DNA of 64,000 nucleotides from assembly GCA_004357385.1 (NCBI GenBank), contig SMWF01000051.1, positions 1-64,000 on the forward strand. The letters run 5' to 3'. The translations under genes and the position numbers were made by a program. The number at the start of each line of letters is the position of its first letter. Positions within the stretch are counted from its first letter, which is position 1. This DNA is from Gammaproteobacteria bacterium (GTDB lineage: Bacteria > Pseudomonadota > Gammaproteobacteria > Pseudomonadales > Azotimanducaceae). Below the pieces are notes generated by a model. The model was given only the letters and a program-made list of their open reading frames with translations, was not told the origin of the DNA and searched no databases. Of this stretch, positions 46,831 to 56,784 are shown piece after piece.

Positions 46831-48240
46831 ATGGCCCTAGCCATGAGGCACATCAGAAAGGTAATCCTGGCGCTGTCGGTGACGCTCGCGCCGCCGCTCC
46901 ATGCGGCGGGCCCGGGCGAGAAGATGTACCTCGAGTTTCAGGAACAGGAACACATCTACCAGGATGAAGCCTGGTCCACGTACGTACAGAAAATCGGCGA
47001 CCGGTTGGTCAAACAGAGCCCGGAGCCGTCCCGTGAGTACTACTTCTACGTGGTTGATGAACCGTCGGTGAACGCATTCGCGCTGCCGGATGCATACATA
47101 TTCGTGCATCGCGGCCTGATCGGGTACCTGGAGACTGAAGACCAGCTGGCGGCAGTGCTGGGCCACGAGATCGCTCATGTCACGCGGCGCCACAACCGGC
47201 GTCTCACCACCCGTGATTGGGCTGGTAAGGCTGCAGGCATCATCGGCGCACTGATGACCGGACGCGGAGAACTGATGGACGTGGCCAATACCGTGAACTC
47301 GCCCTTGGTGATGGGTTACAAACGTGATCTGGAGCTGGAGGCGGACGAGCACGGCAGCGCCTACCTTGCGAAGGCAGGCTACAACCCGTTCGCCATGATC
47401 GAAGTTATTCAGATCCTCAAGGATCAGGACTCATTCGCCAATCAGGTGACCGGCCAGTCGCAGGGATATCACGGCCTGTTCGCGTCGCACCCGAAGAACG
47501 ACAAGCGCCTGCATGATGCCGTGCAGCGCTCCGCCTACGCATTGCCTGAGGAGTTGAGCGACTACGAAGGTGACTTCTGGGAGATGCTCGATGGGCTGGT
47601 GTACGGCAACCAGGCGGCTGCCGGGATTGTGAAGGGCCGCGCCTATTACCACGGCAACCTGAGATTCGTGGTCGAGTTTCCCGAGGGCTGGGACGTAGGT
47701 GCCACCTCTAACCGGGTCACCGGCAGACACCCCGACGGGTCCAGAGCGGGCATCATCACGCTGGAACGCCAGAACGCGCCCAAGGAAGAGCAGACGCCGG
47801 AGCAGTACGTGGCCGATACCTTGAAGCGTGCCGACGACGTGGTTTCAGGGGAATCCTTCACGATCGGCGGCTTCGATGCCTACCTGGGCAGCCTGAACGT
47901 TGACGACGGCAAGTACACGGCACGCCTGATTGGCATCATTTACAAAGACGGCGGGGTGTACCTGTTCAAGGGCGATTCCCGCGAGGGTGAGGACCCGGAG
48001 CAATTCGCGAAGGAGGTTCGCGCGGTGATGGAAACGTTCCGTGCCATGACCGCGGCGGACCTGCGCACGGCCAACGATCAGCGCATCCGGGTGATCGACG
48101 CCCGCCCCGGCGACACCTATGCGAGTCTCGCCAAGAAGACCTCGATTCGCAGGTTCCCGGAAGAAAACCTGCGCCTTCTCAACGGCGATCACCCGGTGGG
48201 TGAGCCGCGTCCCGGAGACCGCATCAAGATCGTTCAGTAA
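46831..48240 (+). CDS. Periplasmic M48 zinc metalloprotease with TPR-less, LysM-like tail
   Basis: About 469 residues with a signal peptide (ALSVTLAPPLHAAG). The M48 motif HExxH is in VLGHEIAHVTRRHN, the third zinc ligand Glu in LELEADEHGSAYLAKAGY. The C terminus (about 420-465) ends in a short LysM-like module (GDTYASLAKKTSIRRFPEENLR, GDRIKIV). Related BepA/LoiP-type enzymes keep outer-membrane proteins in order. The start is uncertain: ATG 46831 or 46843, neither with a well-spaced ribosome binding site. A TTG at 46795 also opens the frame. Confidence 0.88.
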   Translation: MALAMRHIRKVILALSVTLAPPLHAAGPGEKMYLEFQEQEHIYQDEAWSTYVQKIGDRLVKQSPEPSREYYFYVVDEPSVNAFALPDAYIFVHRGLIGYLETEDQLAAVLGHEIAHVTRRHNRRLTTRDWAGKAAGIIGALMTGRGELMDVANTVNSPLVMGYKRDLELEADEHGSAYLAKAGYNPFAMIEVIQILKDQDSFANQVTGQSQGYHGLFASHPKNDKRLHDAVQRSAYALPEELSDYEGDFWEMLDGLVYGNQAAAGIVKGRAYYHGNLRFVVEFPEGWDVGATSNRVTGRHPDGSRAGIITLERQNAPKEEQTPEQYVADTLKRADDVVSGESFTIGGFDAYLGSLNVDDGKYTARLIGIIYKDGGVYLFKGDSREGEDPEQFAKEVRAVMETFRAMTAADLRTANDQRIRVIDARPGDTYASLAKKTSIRRFPEENLRLLNGDHPVGEPRPGDRIKIVQ

Positions 48241-48379
48241 AGCGCGTTTCCCACGCGCTAGCGCGAGCTTTCCGGCAGGCCAAAGCGCGTTTCCCACGCG
48301 CTAGCGCGAGCTTTCCGGCAGGCCAAAGCGCGTTTCCTACGCGCTCATCCGAAAGCGCGTTTCCTACGCGCTAATGCGC
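48239..48379. repeat. Array of four tandem hairpin repeats
   Basis: Two identical 43-base units (48239-48281 and 48282-48324) are followed by two shorter forms (48325-48351 and 48352-48379). Each begins AAAGCGCGTTTCC and contains the inverted repeat AGCGCGT/ACGCGCT. The array fills the gap between the convergent M48 gene and mrcA and overlaps the M48 stop codon. Several strong hairpins in a row could end both transcripts. There are no unique spacers. Confidence 0.9.
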
Positions 48380-48396
48380 ATCGAGGTTCGCTCGCT

Positions 48397-51030
48397 TTAG
48401 AAAATATCGATCGCGCGGACGCTGTCGGTGTCCGTCACGCCTTCGAGCCTGGGTTGGATGATTTCTTCCGGCGGCGAATGCTCGGCGAAGAAGTACTCGA
48501 AGATCGCGTCGGCCTGATCCGGCGCGGCGCGGCGTCCGGTTTTCGGGTCGATTTTCAGGGTCAGGACGCCAGCAGGTTGCTCGCGATCCGGCGCGAATTG
48601 ACTGGGTAGCGTGCGAGACATCAGTTCGATCCACACCGGCAGTGGCAAATTCGACCCGAACTCCGTGTCGCCCACCGGGCGATTGTCGCTGAAACCGATC
48701 CACACGGTGGCCACCAGGCTCTTGTGGTAGCCGTTGAACCACGTGTCTGCTTCGTTCGTGGTGCCGGTCTTACCCGCGATGTCGAGACGTCCCAGAGCGC
48801 GTGCCGCGCGCACGCCAGTGCCCCGGCGGATGACGTCCCGCAACATCGAATGAATGATGAAGGCATTGCGTTCGTCGAGCACGCGCTCGGCGATCAGGGG
48901 TGCTAGTTCTGCTGCTGGTTGTTCGGCGGTGGTTTCTGCGTCAACGCCCGGATCGTCCATCCGGTTTGTTTCGCCCATCGGGTCGGAGGAGTCGCCGAGT
49001 TCGGCAAACAGGTCCTCCATTCGTGCGGGCTCGTCGAGCAAAGGGTCCGGTGGCTGCGCGGGCGAACGCGAGGCCTGGATCGCCTCCAACTCGCAGGGTT
49101 TGCACACCTGTGGATGGCGCGCGCGCAGGATGACTTCACCCTCGAGAGAGCGTACGTGGGTGATGATGTTGGGCTCGACGCGGTAGCCGCCGTTGGCGAA
49201 CACCGCATAGGCGGTTGCCATCTGCAGCGGCGTGATGCCGATGGTGCCGCCGCCGATGGCCAGCTGAGTGTTTCGTGGAAACCCATCGGTCGGGAACCCG
49301 AAGCGCCCGACGTAGTCGATCACGTTGCCAGCGCCAACCTCCAGCAGTACCCGCATCGAGACCAGGTTGATGGATCGATACAGGGCTTCACGGAGCCGTG
49401 TGGGACCGTTGTATTTGCCGCCAAAGTTCCTTGGCCGATAGGTGTCTTCGAGGGCCTCATCCTCGAACACCAGCGGTGCATCGAGAAAGATGCTGGCGGG
49501 GGTCACACCGTGGTGCAGCGCCGCCGAATAGACGAAGGGTTTGAAACCGGAGCCGGGTTGACGGCGTGCCTGGGTGGCATGGTCGTACTGGTTGGCCGCA
49601 AAGTCGAAGCCCCCGACCAGTGCCCTGACCGCGCCGTTCTGCGGATCGATTGCGACCAATGCGCCCTGGATCTCGGGCAACTGGGCAAGCGCCCAACCTT
49701 CACTGATGAGTCGCACATAGACCACGTTCCCGGGAGCGACGACGTCGGGCACCGACAGGACCGCGGGTCCGCGGGTGTTGACGTCGACGAACTGCCGGGC
49801 CCAGACCACGTGTTCGATCGGCACCTCGATTTCTTCGCCGGAGGCACGCAGCGCCGTGAAAGCGTCCGGTAAGACGTCCAGCACCAGAGCCGGTTCAAGG
49901 CCTCCACTTTCTGGAAACTGCGCCAAGAATTGGGTCATTGAGGCGATCGCGTCGTCCCGGGAAAGGGCTTGGGTGCCGTCGCTCGGAGTTGCATCGCCAT
50001 CGATCGGTGGCGCGGTCGTGGGGGTCTGCAGTGCGCTGGGCAGTTCGATGTGGGTCTGCCTGCCACGATAGCCGTGGCGCCGGTCGTAACGCAGTAGACC
50101 CTCGCGAAGCGCATGGGTCGCGACGCGTTGCATCGGCGCATCGATGGTGGTGAATGCCTCGTAGCCCGCGCTGTACACGCTGCGTCCATAGCTCGCAAGC
50201 AACTCCCGGCGCACCCACTCGGCCGCGTAGGGCGCCGTCAGTTGTAATTCGCGTCGATGCACCCGCGCGGTAATCGGTGCATCGATGCCTGACTGATAAC
50301 CCTCCTGGGTGATGGAACCCTCGTTCAGCATGCGACCCAGCACCAGGTTGCGGCGTTTCAGCGCGCGCTCGGGGCCGTTGACGGGATTGCCGGCGCTGGG
50401 CGCCTGGGGGATGCCGGCCAGCATCGCGAGCTGCTCCAGCCGGAGTTCCACAAGGGGCTTTCCATAGTAGGTAACGGCCGCTGCCTGGACGCCGTAGGCG
50501 CGTTTGCCGAACGGAATCACATTCAGGTACAGCTCCAGGATCTCGTCCTTGGACAGCTCCCGCTCGATTTTCAGGGCCAGGAGCATCTCCTTGAACTTAC
50601 GGATGAATGTCTGTTCGAGACTGAAGGAGATGTTGCGGGCCAGTTGCATGGTAATGGTGCTTGCGCCGGAGGTTATTTCCCGTTTCCAGAGCAATGCGAG
50701 GGTGTCGTTCAGTAGTGAGATGAAGTCGATACCCCGGTGGGAGTAGAAACGCTTATCTTCCGTGTCCAGGACGGCGCTGATGAACAGCGGAGGCACTTCG
50801 GCGAGTGTGATGGGAATCACCCGGCGTTCGCCGAATTCCGCCATCAGCGAACCGTCGGCCGTAAAGATGCGTAGCGGGGTCTCCAGATGGACGTGGCGAT
50901 AGGTCTCAGCAGAGGGAATCTGGGGGTTCAAATAGAGATAGACGCCGGCAAGACTGAGCACTGCACCACATACAGCCGTCCAGACCAGCGCCATAATGAT
51001 CGTGATTCTGCGACGAAAACGCAACGTCAT
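48397..51030 (-). CDS. mrcA: Penicillin-binding protein 1A (bifunctional)
   Basis: An 877-residue class A PBP. A membrane helix lies at residues 12-32. The glycosyltransferase domain has catalytic Glu in DTEDKRFYSHRGID and the GASTITMQLARN block. The transpeptidase domain shows SxxK (SGFKPF), SxN (RSINLVS) and KTG (AGKTGTTNEADTWF). A long insert near residues 660-720 is rich in Glu, Pro and Asp. PBP1A builds peptidoglycan in the periplasm. It is divergent from pilMNOPQ, the order also known from pseudomonads. Confidence 0.98.
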   Translation of the reverse strand: MTLRFRRRITIIMALVWTAVCGAVLSLAGVYLYLNPQIPSAETYRHVHLETPLRIFTADGSLMAEFGERRVIPITLAEVPPLFISAVLDTEDKRFYSHRGIDFISLLNDTLALLWKREITSGASTITMQLARNISFSLEQTFIRKFKEMLLALKIERELSKDEILELYLNVIPFGKRAYGVQAAAVTYYGKPLVELRLEQLAMLAGIPQAPSAGNPVNGPERALKRRNLVLGRMLNEGSITQEGYQSGIDAPITARVHRRELQLTAPYAAEWVRRELLASYGRSVYSAGYEAFTTIDAPMQRVATHALREGLLRYDRRHGYRGRQTHIELPSALQTPTTAPPIDGDATPSDGTQALSRDDAIASMTQFLAQFPESGGLEPALVLDVLPDAFTALRASGEEIEVPIEHVVWARQFVDVNTRGPAVLSVPDVVAPGNVVYVRLISEGWALAQLPEIQGALVAIDPQNGAVRALVGGFDFAANQYDHATQARRQPGSGFKPFVYSAALHHGVTPASIFLDAPLVFEDEALEDTYRPRNFGGKYNGPTRLREALYRSINLVSMRVLLEVGAGNVIDYVGRFGFPTDGFPRNTQLAIGGGTIGITPLQMATAYAVFANGGYRVEPNIITHVRSLEGEVILRARHPQVCKPCELEAIQASRSPAQPPDPLLDEPARMEDLFAELGDSSDPMGETNRMDDPGVDAETTAEQPAAELAPLIAERVLDERNAFIIHSMLRDVIRRGTGVRAARALGRLDIAGKTGTTNEADTWFNGYHKSLVATVWIGFSDNRPVGDTEFGSNLPLPVWIELMSRTLPSQFAPDREQPAGVLTLKIDPKTGRRAAPDQADAIFEYFFAEHSPPEEIIQPRLEGVTDTDSVRAIDIF

Positions 51031-51117
51031 GATTTCTAGCAGTTTGTTGTCGGGTCGCGTGATTGACGCGGAATTGAGGACTTTACAACGTTACGGACTT
51101 CGGGTCCTGGGAACAGT

Positions 51118-52263
<1,146 letters not shown>

Positions 52264-52264
<1 letters not shown>

Positions 52265-52830
52265 TGGCGAATATCAACCTACTACCGTGGCGCGAGTGGG
52301 AACGTGAGCGTAAGAAGAACGAATTTTTTGCGCGCCTCGGACTGGTGTTCGTGTTGGGCGCGGTCATGATCTTTGCCGGAGGCTGGCTCCTGGATGGTGC
52401 CACTGACGACCAACATGCCCGCAACGGGTTCATGCGCGACAAGATCGCGGTGCTCGATGGACAGATCGCCGAGATTAGTGAGCTGTCCGAGAAGCGTGAG
52501 CAGCTGCTAGCGCGGATGCGCGTGATTCAGGAGCTGCAGGGCAACCGGCCGGTCATCGTGCGCGTGTTCGACGAACTCGTACGCACGCTGGCCAAGGGTG
52601 TTTTTTACAACTCGGTGGTCATGAGCAGCAAAACTCTGACCCTGTCCGGCACGTCCGAGTCGAACAACCGGATATCGACGTTGATGCGCGGCCTCGACGA
52701 GTCGGGTTGGTTTTCCGGACCGAACCTCAAGGGCCTGCGAGAGAACCCGCAGGCCGGCGCCCAGGCGAGTGATTTTCAGTTGACGGTCCGCCAGACCAAC
52801 CCGCAGACGGCGCAGACCGAGGAGGGTTGA
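52264..52830 (+). CDS. pilN: Type IV pilus assembly protein PilN
   Basis: A 188-residue bitopic protein. The N terminus MANINLLPWREWERERKK is the PilM-binding motif (INLLPWR), then one membrane helix (about residues 25-43) and a periplasmic ferredoxin-like domain with a coiled stretch. PilN pairs with PilO to align the pilus machine with the outer-membrane secretin. Its ATG overlaps the pilM stop by one base (TGATG). Confidence 0.97.
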
Positions 52831-52832
52831 GC

Positions 52833-53447
52833 ATGGCGTTGCAAGACACACTCGACCAACTGAAGAATTTCGATGTCAGCGAGCTCGATGTCAACGACAT
52901 CGGGATCTGGCCTGGGGCTGTCAAGGCCATCATTCTGGCGATTCTGTTCATTATCGTGTTGACCGGGGGTTACTTCTTCTACCTCACGGAGAAACAGGAT
53001 CTGCTGACCGGGATCCAGGCTGAGGAAACGACCCTCAAAAGCGAATACGAAAGCAAAGCCTTTAAGGCTGCGAATCTGCAGCAGTACCGAGATCAACAGA
53101 AAGAAATGGAGGCGCGCTTCGGTACGTTGCTGCGCCAGTTGCCGAGCGATACGGAGGTGCCGGGATTGCTCGAAGACATCACTCTGGCCGCGTTGAACAA
53201 TGGCCTGAAGATCGAGAGCATCGATCTGCAGCCGGAGCGACGCGCCGAGTTTTACGTCGAGTTGCCCATCACCGTCACGGTGAACGGCGACTTCCACGAT
53301 CTCGGTTCTTTCGTCAGTGGCGTGGCTAACCTGTCGCGAATTGTGACGCTGCACGACTTCTCGATCGTTCCCGAGACGTCGCCTGGCGACTTGAAGATGT
53401 CGATTCTGGCGAAGACCTACCGCTACCTCGACGAGGGAGAGGAATGA
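52833..53447 (+). CDS. pilO: Type IV pilus assembly protein PilO
   Basis: A 204-residue bitopic protein with a cytoplasmic head (residues 1-30), one membrane helix (about 31-50), a coiled coil (about 58-90), and a ferredoxin-like periplasmic domain (YVELPITVTVNGDFHDLGSF, IVTLHDFSI). It pairs with PilN. The start is the ATG six bases after GGAGGG, two codons inside the open frame. Confidence 0.97.
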   Translation: MALQDTLDQLKNFDVSELDVNDIGIWPGAVKAIILAILFIIVLTGGYFFYLTEKQDLLTGIQAEETTLKSEYESKAFKAANLQQYRDQQKEMEARFGTLLRQLPSDTEVPGLLEDITLAALNNGLKIESIDLQPERRAEFYVELPITVTVNGDFHDLGSFVSGVANLSRIVTLHDFSIVPETSPGDLKMSILAKTYRYLDEGEE

Positions 53448-53983
53448 TGCGTCGTATCAGCGAAATCGTCGCCTGTGCGCTGCTTGCCCTGAGTGTTGCC
53501 GGGTGCGGATCCTCGAACAATTTCGGCGACCTCCAGGCATTCATGGACGAGGTCGAGTCACGGCCCAAGGGACGGATCGCGCCACTGCCTGAGTTTCGGT
53601 CCTACGAAGCGTTCGCCTACAGCGCTGCGAATCTACGCAGCCCTTTTGAGCCCCCGCAGGTGATCAAACCTGTGGCCCCGGGACTGGCTCGCTCGAACGT
53701 CAAACCAGACCCGAATCGCGTCAAACAGTTTCTCGAGCAGTTCAACGTCGCGCAACTGCAGATGGTCGGAACGCTCTCGCAACGCGCGAACGTCTACGGC
53801 CTGATTCAGGATGCCGACGGTGGGGTGCATCGGGTACATGCGGGCGACTACATGGGAACGGACCATGGCCGCATTCTGGGAATCAGCGAAAACCAGATCG
53901 AAATGATTGAGATTGTCGCCGACGGTGCCGGCGGTTGGATTGAGCGCACCCGCACGGTGAGCATTGGAGGCGGTGAGTCATGA
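53444..53983 (+). CDS. pilP: Type IV pilus lipoprotein PilP
   Basis: A 179-residue lipoprotein with the lipobox LSVAGC near residue 21, an unstructured linker (PLPEFRSYEAFAYSAANLRSPFEPP), and the HR beta-sandwich domain (MVGTLSQRANVYGLIQDADG). The linker binds PilNO and the domain binds the N0 domain of PilQ. ATG overlaps the pilO stop by four bases. A second ATG follows immediately. Confidence 0.97.
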   Translation: MMRRISEIVACALLALSVAGCGSSNNFGDLQAFMDEVESRPKGRIAPLPEFRSYEAFAYSAANLRSPFEPPQVIKPVAPGLARSNVKPDPNRVKQFLEQFNVAQLQMVGTLSQRANVYGLIQDADGGVHRVHAGDYMGTDHGRILGISENQIEMIEIVADGAGGWIERTRTVSIGGGES

Positions 53984-56142
53984 AGGTGAGCAGAATGGAT
54001 AGTCAGCGCGCACGACCGGTTGCGACCACCGGCGGGAGGACCAGCGGGAGGAGTCGGTACCGATGCCTCGGTACCCTCGTGATGGCACTCGCAGGCTGGT
54101 TGGTCTCCACATCCGCTGCGGCGATCACGATGGAGACGATCGAGTTCGCCTCGTTGCCAGGCGACAAGACTGAAATTCGCATGACGTTCGACGGAACGCC
54201 GCCGACGCCCAAGGGCTACACCATCGAATCACCGGCGAGAATTGCGCTGGATCTCGAGGGCGTGACGAGTGGTCTGGATTCGAAATATCACAGTCTCGGT
54301 GCTGGCAATGCCCGCGAGGTGACGGTGATCGAAGCGAAGGACCGGACGCGCGTAATCATCAACCTCACGGAACTGGTTGCCTATGAAACCTACGCTCGCG
54401 GCAACACCCTGTATGTGATCATTGGTGCCGACGGTAGCGAAGCCGGGATGCAGGAGTACGCGGGCGCACAGGTAAGCCAGGCAATCACGGGTCGTATCGA
54501 CGGTTCGTCCGAGATCATCGACATCGACTTCCGGCGCGGAGAGTCGGGTGACGGTCGGGTAATCATCACACTGTCCGATCCGAAGGCGGCGGTAGACGTC
54601 AGCGGCGAATCCGGCCGGATCAAGGTCCGGATCAAGAATACTCAATTGCCTGCCAACTTGCGGCGGCGCCTGGATGTCACCGATTTCGCGACCCCGGTAC
54701 AGATTGTCGATGCACTGCAGGAAGGTCCGGATGTGACCATCACCGTGACGGCCACAGGTAACTGGGATTATCTGTCCTATCAGGCTGACGAAACGCTCAC
54801 CATCAACGTCAATCCGGTCAGTGAGGTGGAGCTGGAGCGTCGCGAGGACATATTCAAGTACACGGGTGAGAAGCTGTCGCTCAACTTCCAGGACATCGAG
54901 GTTCGCTCGGTGTTGCAGCTGATTGCGGACTTCACCGATCTCAACCTGGTGGCCAGCGACACCGTCGCCGGGCGGATCACGCTGCGCCTGAAGAACGTAC
55001 CCTGGGACCAGGCGTTGGAATTGATCCTGCGCACCAAGGGGCTCGACCAGCGTCAGATCGGAAACGTGCTGCTGGTCGCACCAGCGGCAGAGATTGCGGC
55101 ACGAGAGAAGCTGGAGCTCGAGAATCAGCGCCAGATCGCCGAACTCGCGCCCTTGCGTACCGAATTCATTCAGGTCCGCTACGCGAACGCAGCCGATCTA
55201 TTCAATCTGTTTGACAGCTCAGGCGAGAGTGGCAACTCGGTACTTTCCGATCGAGGCAGCGTGATCGTCGATGAGCGAACGAATGCCATTATCCTGACCG
55301 ATACGGCCGCCAAACTGGAAGAGTTCCGCCGGGTCATCGCGCAGCTCGACATCCCGGTGCGCCAGGTGCTGATCGAAGCACGTATCGTCAAGGCGAACGC
55401 CAACTATACGCGAGAGCTCGGTATCCGCTGGGGCGGCGGTGCGATTTACGATGCCGCCCCGGTTGCCTCGAGGGGCAAGGTGGGCGGCAGTCTGGATACC
55501 CTTGGTGAACTTCAGAACATCATCGTCGATGGGGCCGGAGCCATCACCAGCCCGGGCGACCTCGTCGTTGACCTTGGGGTGACCGGCCCGGGTGCGACCA
55601 GCTTTGGTATCGGATTCACCGGCCAGGACTATCTGCTCGACCTCGAATTGACCGCGCTGGAGACCGAGGGCCATGCGGAAGTGGTCGCCCGACCCAAGGT
55701 GATCACCTCGGACAAGCAGACCGCCAAGATCGAGTCGGGGACCGAGATTCCCTATCAGGAAGCCTCCAGCAGTGGTGCTACCTCGACCTCGTTCAAGGAA
55801 GCCATGCTGTCACTCGAAGTGACTCCGCAGATCACGCCGGACGATCGCATTATTATGGACCTGCAGGTGAATCAGGATACCGTCGGCCAGATATTCAACG
55901 GCGTGCCCAGCATCGACACCAACTCGATCAAGACTCGCGTCCTGGTGGATAATGGTCAGACGATTGTATTGGGCGGAATCTTCGCGACCGATCGCGCGGT
56001 CTCGACGACCAAGACGCCATTTCTGGGTGACCTACCCTTCATAGGGGTGCTGTTCCGCCGCACGTTCGAGCAGGACAACAAGCAGGAACTGCTGATCTTC
56101 ATCACGCCCCGCATCATCAAGGACGCCCTGACCACCCGGTGA
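53980..56142 (+). CDS. pilQ: Type IV pilus secretin PilQ
   Basis: A 720-residue outer-membrane channel. Basic N terminus and signal segment (about residues 28-48), two AMIN domains (about 50-150 and 160-265) that bind peptidoglycan, N0 and N1 domains (about 290-450), and a C-terminal secretin barrel with RQVLIEARIV, ARPKVITSDKQTAKIESG and the closing TPRIIKD. Last gene of the pil operon; its ATG overlaps pilP by four bases. The next gene aroK is 108 bases on, after a terminator-like hairpin. Confidence 0.97.
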   Translation: MKVSRMDSQRARPVATTGGRTSGRSRYRCLGTLVMALAGWLVSTSAAAITMETIEFASLPGDKTEIRMTFDGTPPTPKGYTIESPARIALDLEGVTSGLDSKYHSLGAGNAREVTVIEAKDRTRVIINLTELVAYETYARGNTLYVIIGADGSEAGMQEYAGAQVSQAITGRIDGSSEIIDIDFRRGESGDGRVIITLSDPKAAVDVSGESGRIKVRIKNTQLPANLRRRLDVTDFATPVQIVDALQEGPDVTITVTATGNWDYLSYQADETLTINVNPVSEVELERREDIFKYTGEKLSLNFQDIEVRSVLQLIADFTDLNLVASDTVAGRITLRLKNVPWDQALELILRTKGLDQRQIGNVLLVAPAAEIAAREKLELENQRQIAELAPLRTEFIQVRYANAADLFNLFDSSGESGNSVLSDRGSVIVDERTNAIILTDTAAKLEEFRRVIAQLDIPVRQVLIEARIVKANANYTRELGIRWGGGAIYDAAPVASRGKVGGSLDTLGELQNIIVDGAGAITSPGDLVVDLGVTGPGATSFGIGFTGQDYLLDLELTALETEGHAEVVARPKVITSDKQTAKIESGTEIPYQEASSSGATSTSFKEAMLSLEVTPQITPDDRIIMDLQVNQDTVGQIFNGVPSIDTNSIKTRVLVDNGQTIVLGGIFATDRAVSTTKTPFLGDLPFIGVLFRRTFEQDNKQELLIFITPRIIKDALTTR

Positions 56143-56222
56143 TCTGTGCCCCGTAGTCGGAGATCTTGGTAGACGCGCGCGGCGGCTTTGATTAGGCCAA
56201 TCGAGTGCGAGCGATTAGACTG

Positions 56223-56250
56223 AACGGCGCCCGAATTGGCGCCGTTTTTT
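56223..56250 (+). terminator. Intrinsic terminator abutting the aroK start codon
   Basis: AACGGCGCC (56223-56231) and GGCGCCGTT (56238-56246) form a 9-pair stem with loop CGAATT, followed by TTTTTT that ends exactly at the aroK ATG (56251). It can end pilQ transcription. A weak promoter (TTGATT near 56190 and TTAGAC about 20 bases on) would lie just upstream. Confidence 0.85.
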
Positions 56251-56784
56251 ATGCTCGGTTCGCGACGTAATATCTTTCTCGTTGGGCTCATGGCGGTGGG
56301 CAAAACTACGGTCGGGCGTTGTCTCGCGGCCGAACTTGGTATGCGGTTTCTGGATACGGATCAGGTGATCGAGGAGCGCGCGGGTGCCGACATTTCCTGG
56401 ATTTTCGATGTCGAGGGTGAACTGGGGTTCCGGGATCGCGAGGAACATGTCGTCGAAGATCTGACGCAGCTTAGCGGCATCGTGCTCGCCACCGGCGGGG
56501 GCGTGGTGTTGCGGCCCGAAAACCGCCGCAACCTTGCATCCAGAGGCATTGTGATCTATCTCGACACCTCGATCGACCGGCTGGTTCAGCGCACTCGACA
56601 TGACAAGCGACGTCCGCTGCTGCGCGGTGGCAATCGTGAGGCGTTGGAGCGGCTGGCGCGGGAACGGGCGCCGCTGTACGAGGACGTCGCCGACTACCGT
56701 TTCAACGCGGATCGACGTAGCGCGAAGGCGCTGGCGCGCGAGATATCGGCGGTGTTGCAGAAGGATGAAATCGTTAATGGCTGA
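56251..56784 (+). CDS. aroK: Shikimate kinase
   Basis: A 177-residue P-loop kinase for step 5 of the shikimate pathway. Motifs are NIFLVGLMAVGKTTVGR (Walker A), DTDQVIEE (shikimate-binding Asp), FRDREEHVV, ATGGGVVL and RPLLRGG. Start codon ATG 56251 gives the family N terminus, but no ribosome binding site precedes it because the terminator hairpin and T-run occupy that space. A TTG five codons upstream lies inside the hairpin. It overlaps aroB by 8 bases. Confidence 0.96.
   Translation: MLGSRRNIFLVGLMAVGKTTVGRCLAAELGMRFLDTDQVIEERAGADISWIFDVEGELGFRDREEHVVEDLTQLSGIVLATGGGVVLRPENRRNLASRGIVIYLDTSIDRLVQRTRHDKRRPLLRGGNREALERLARERAPLYEDVADYRFNADRRSAKALAREISAVLQKDEIVNG

Noticed and set aside
48239-48379. 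Repeat array considered as a CRISPR
   Set aside because: Units are directly adjacent without unique spacers, and no cas gene is in the window.
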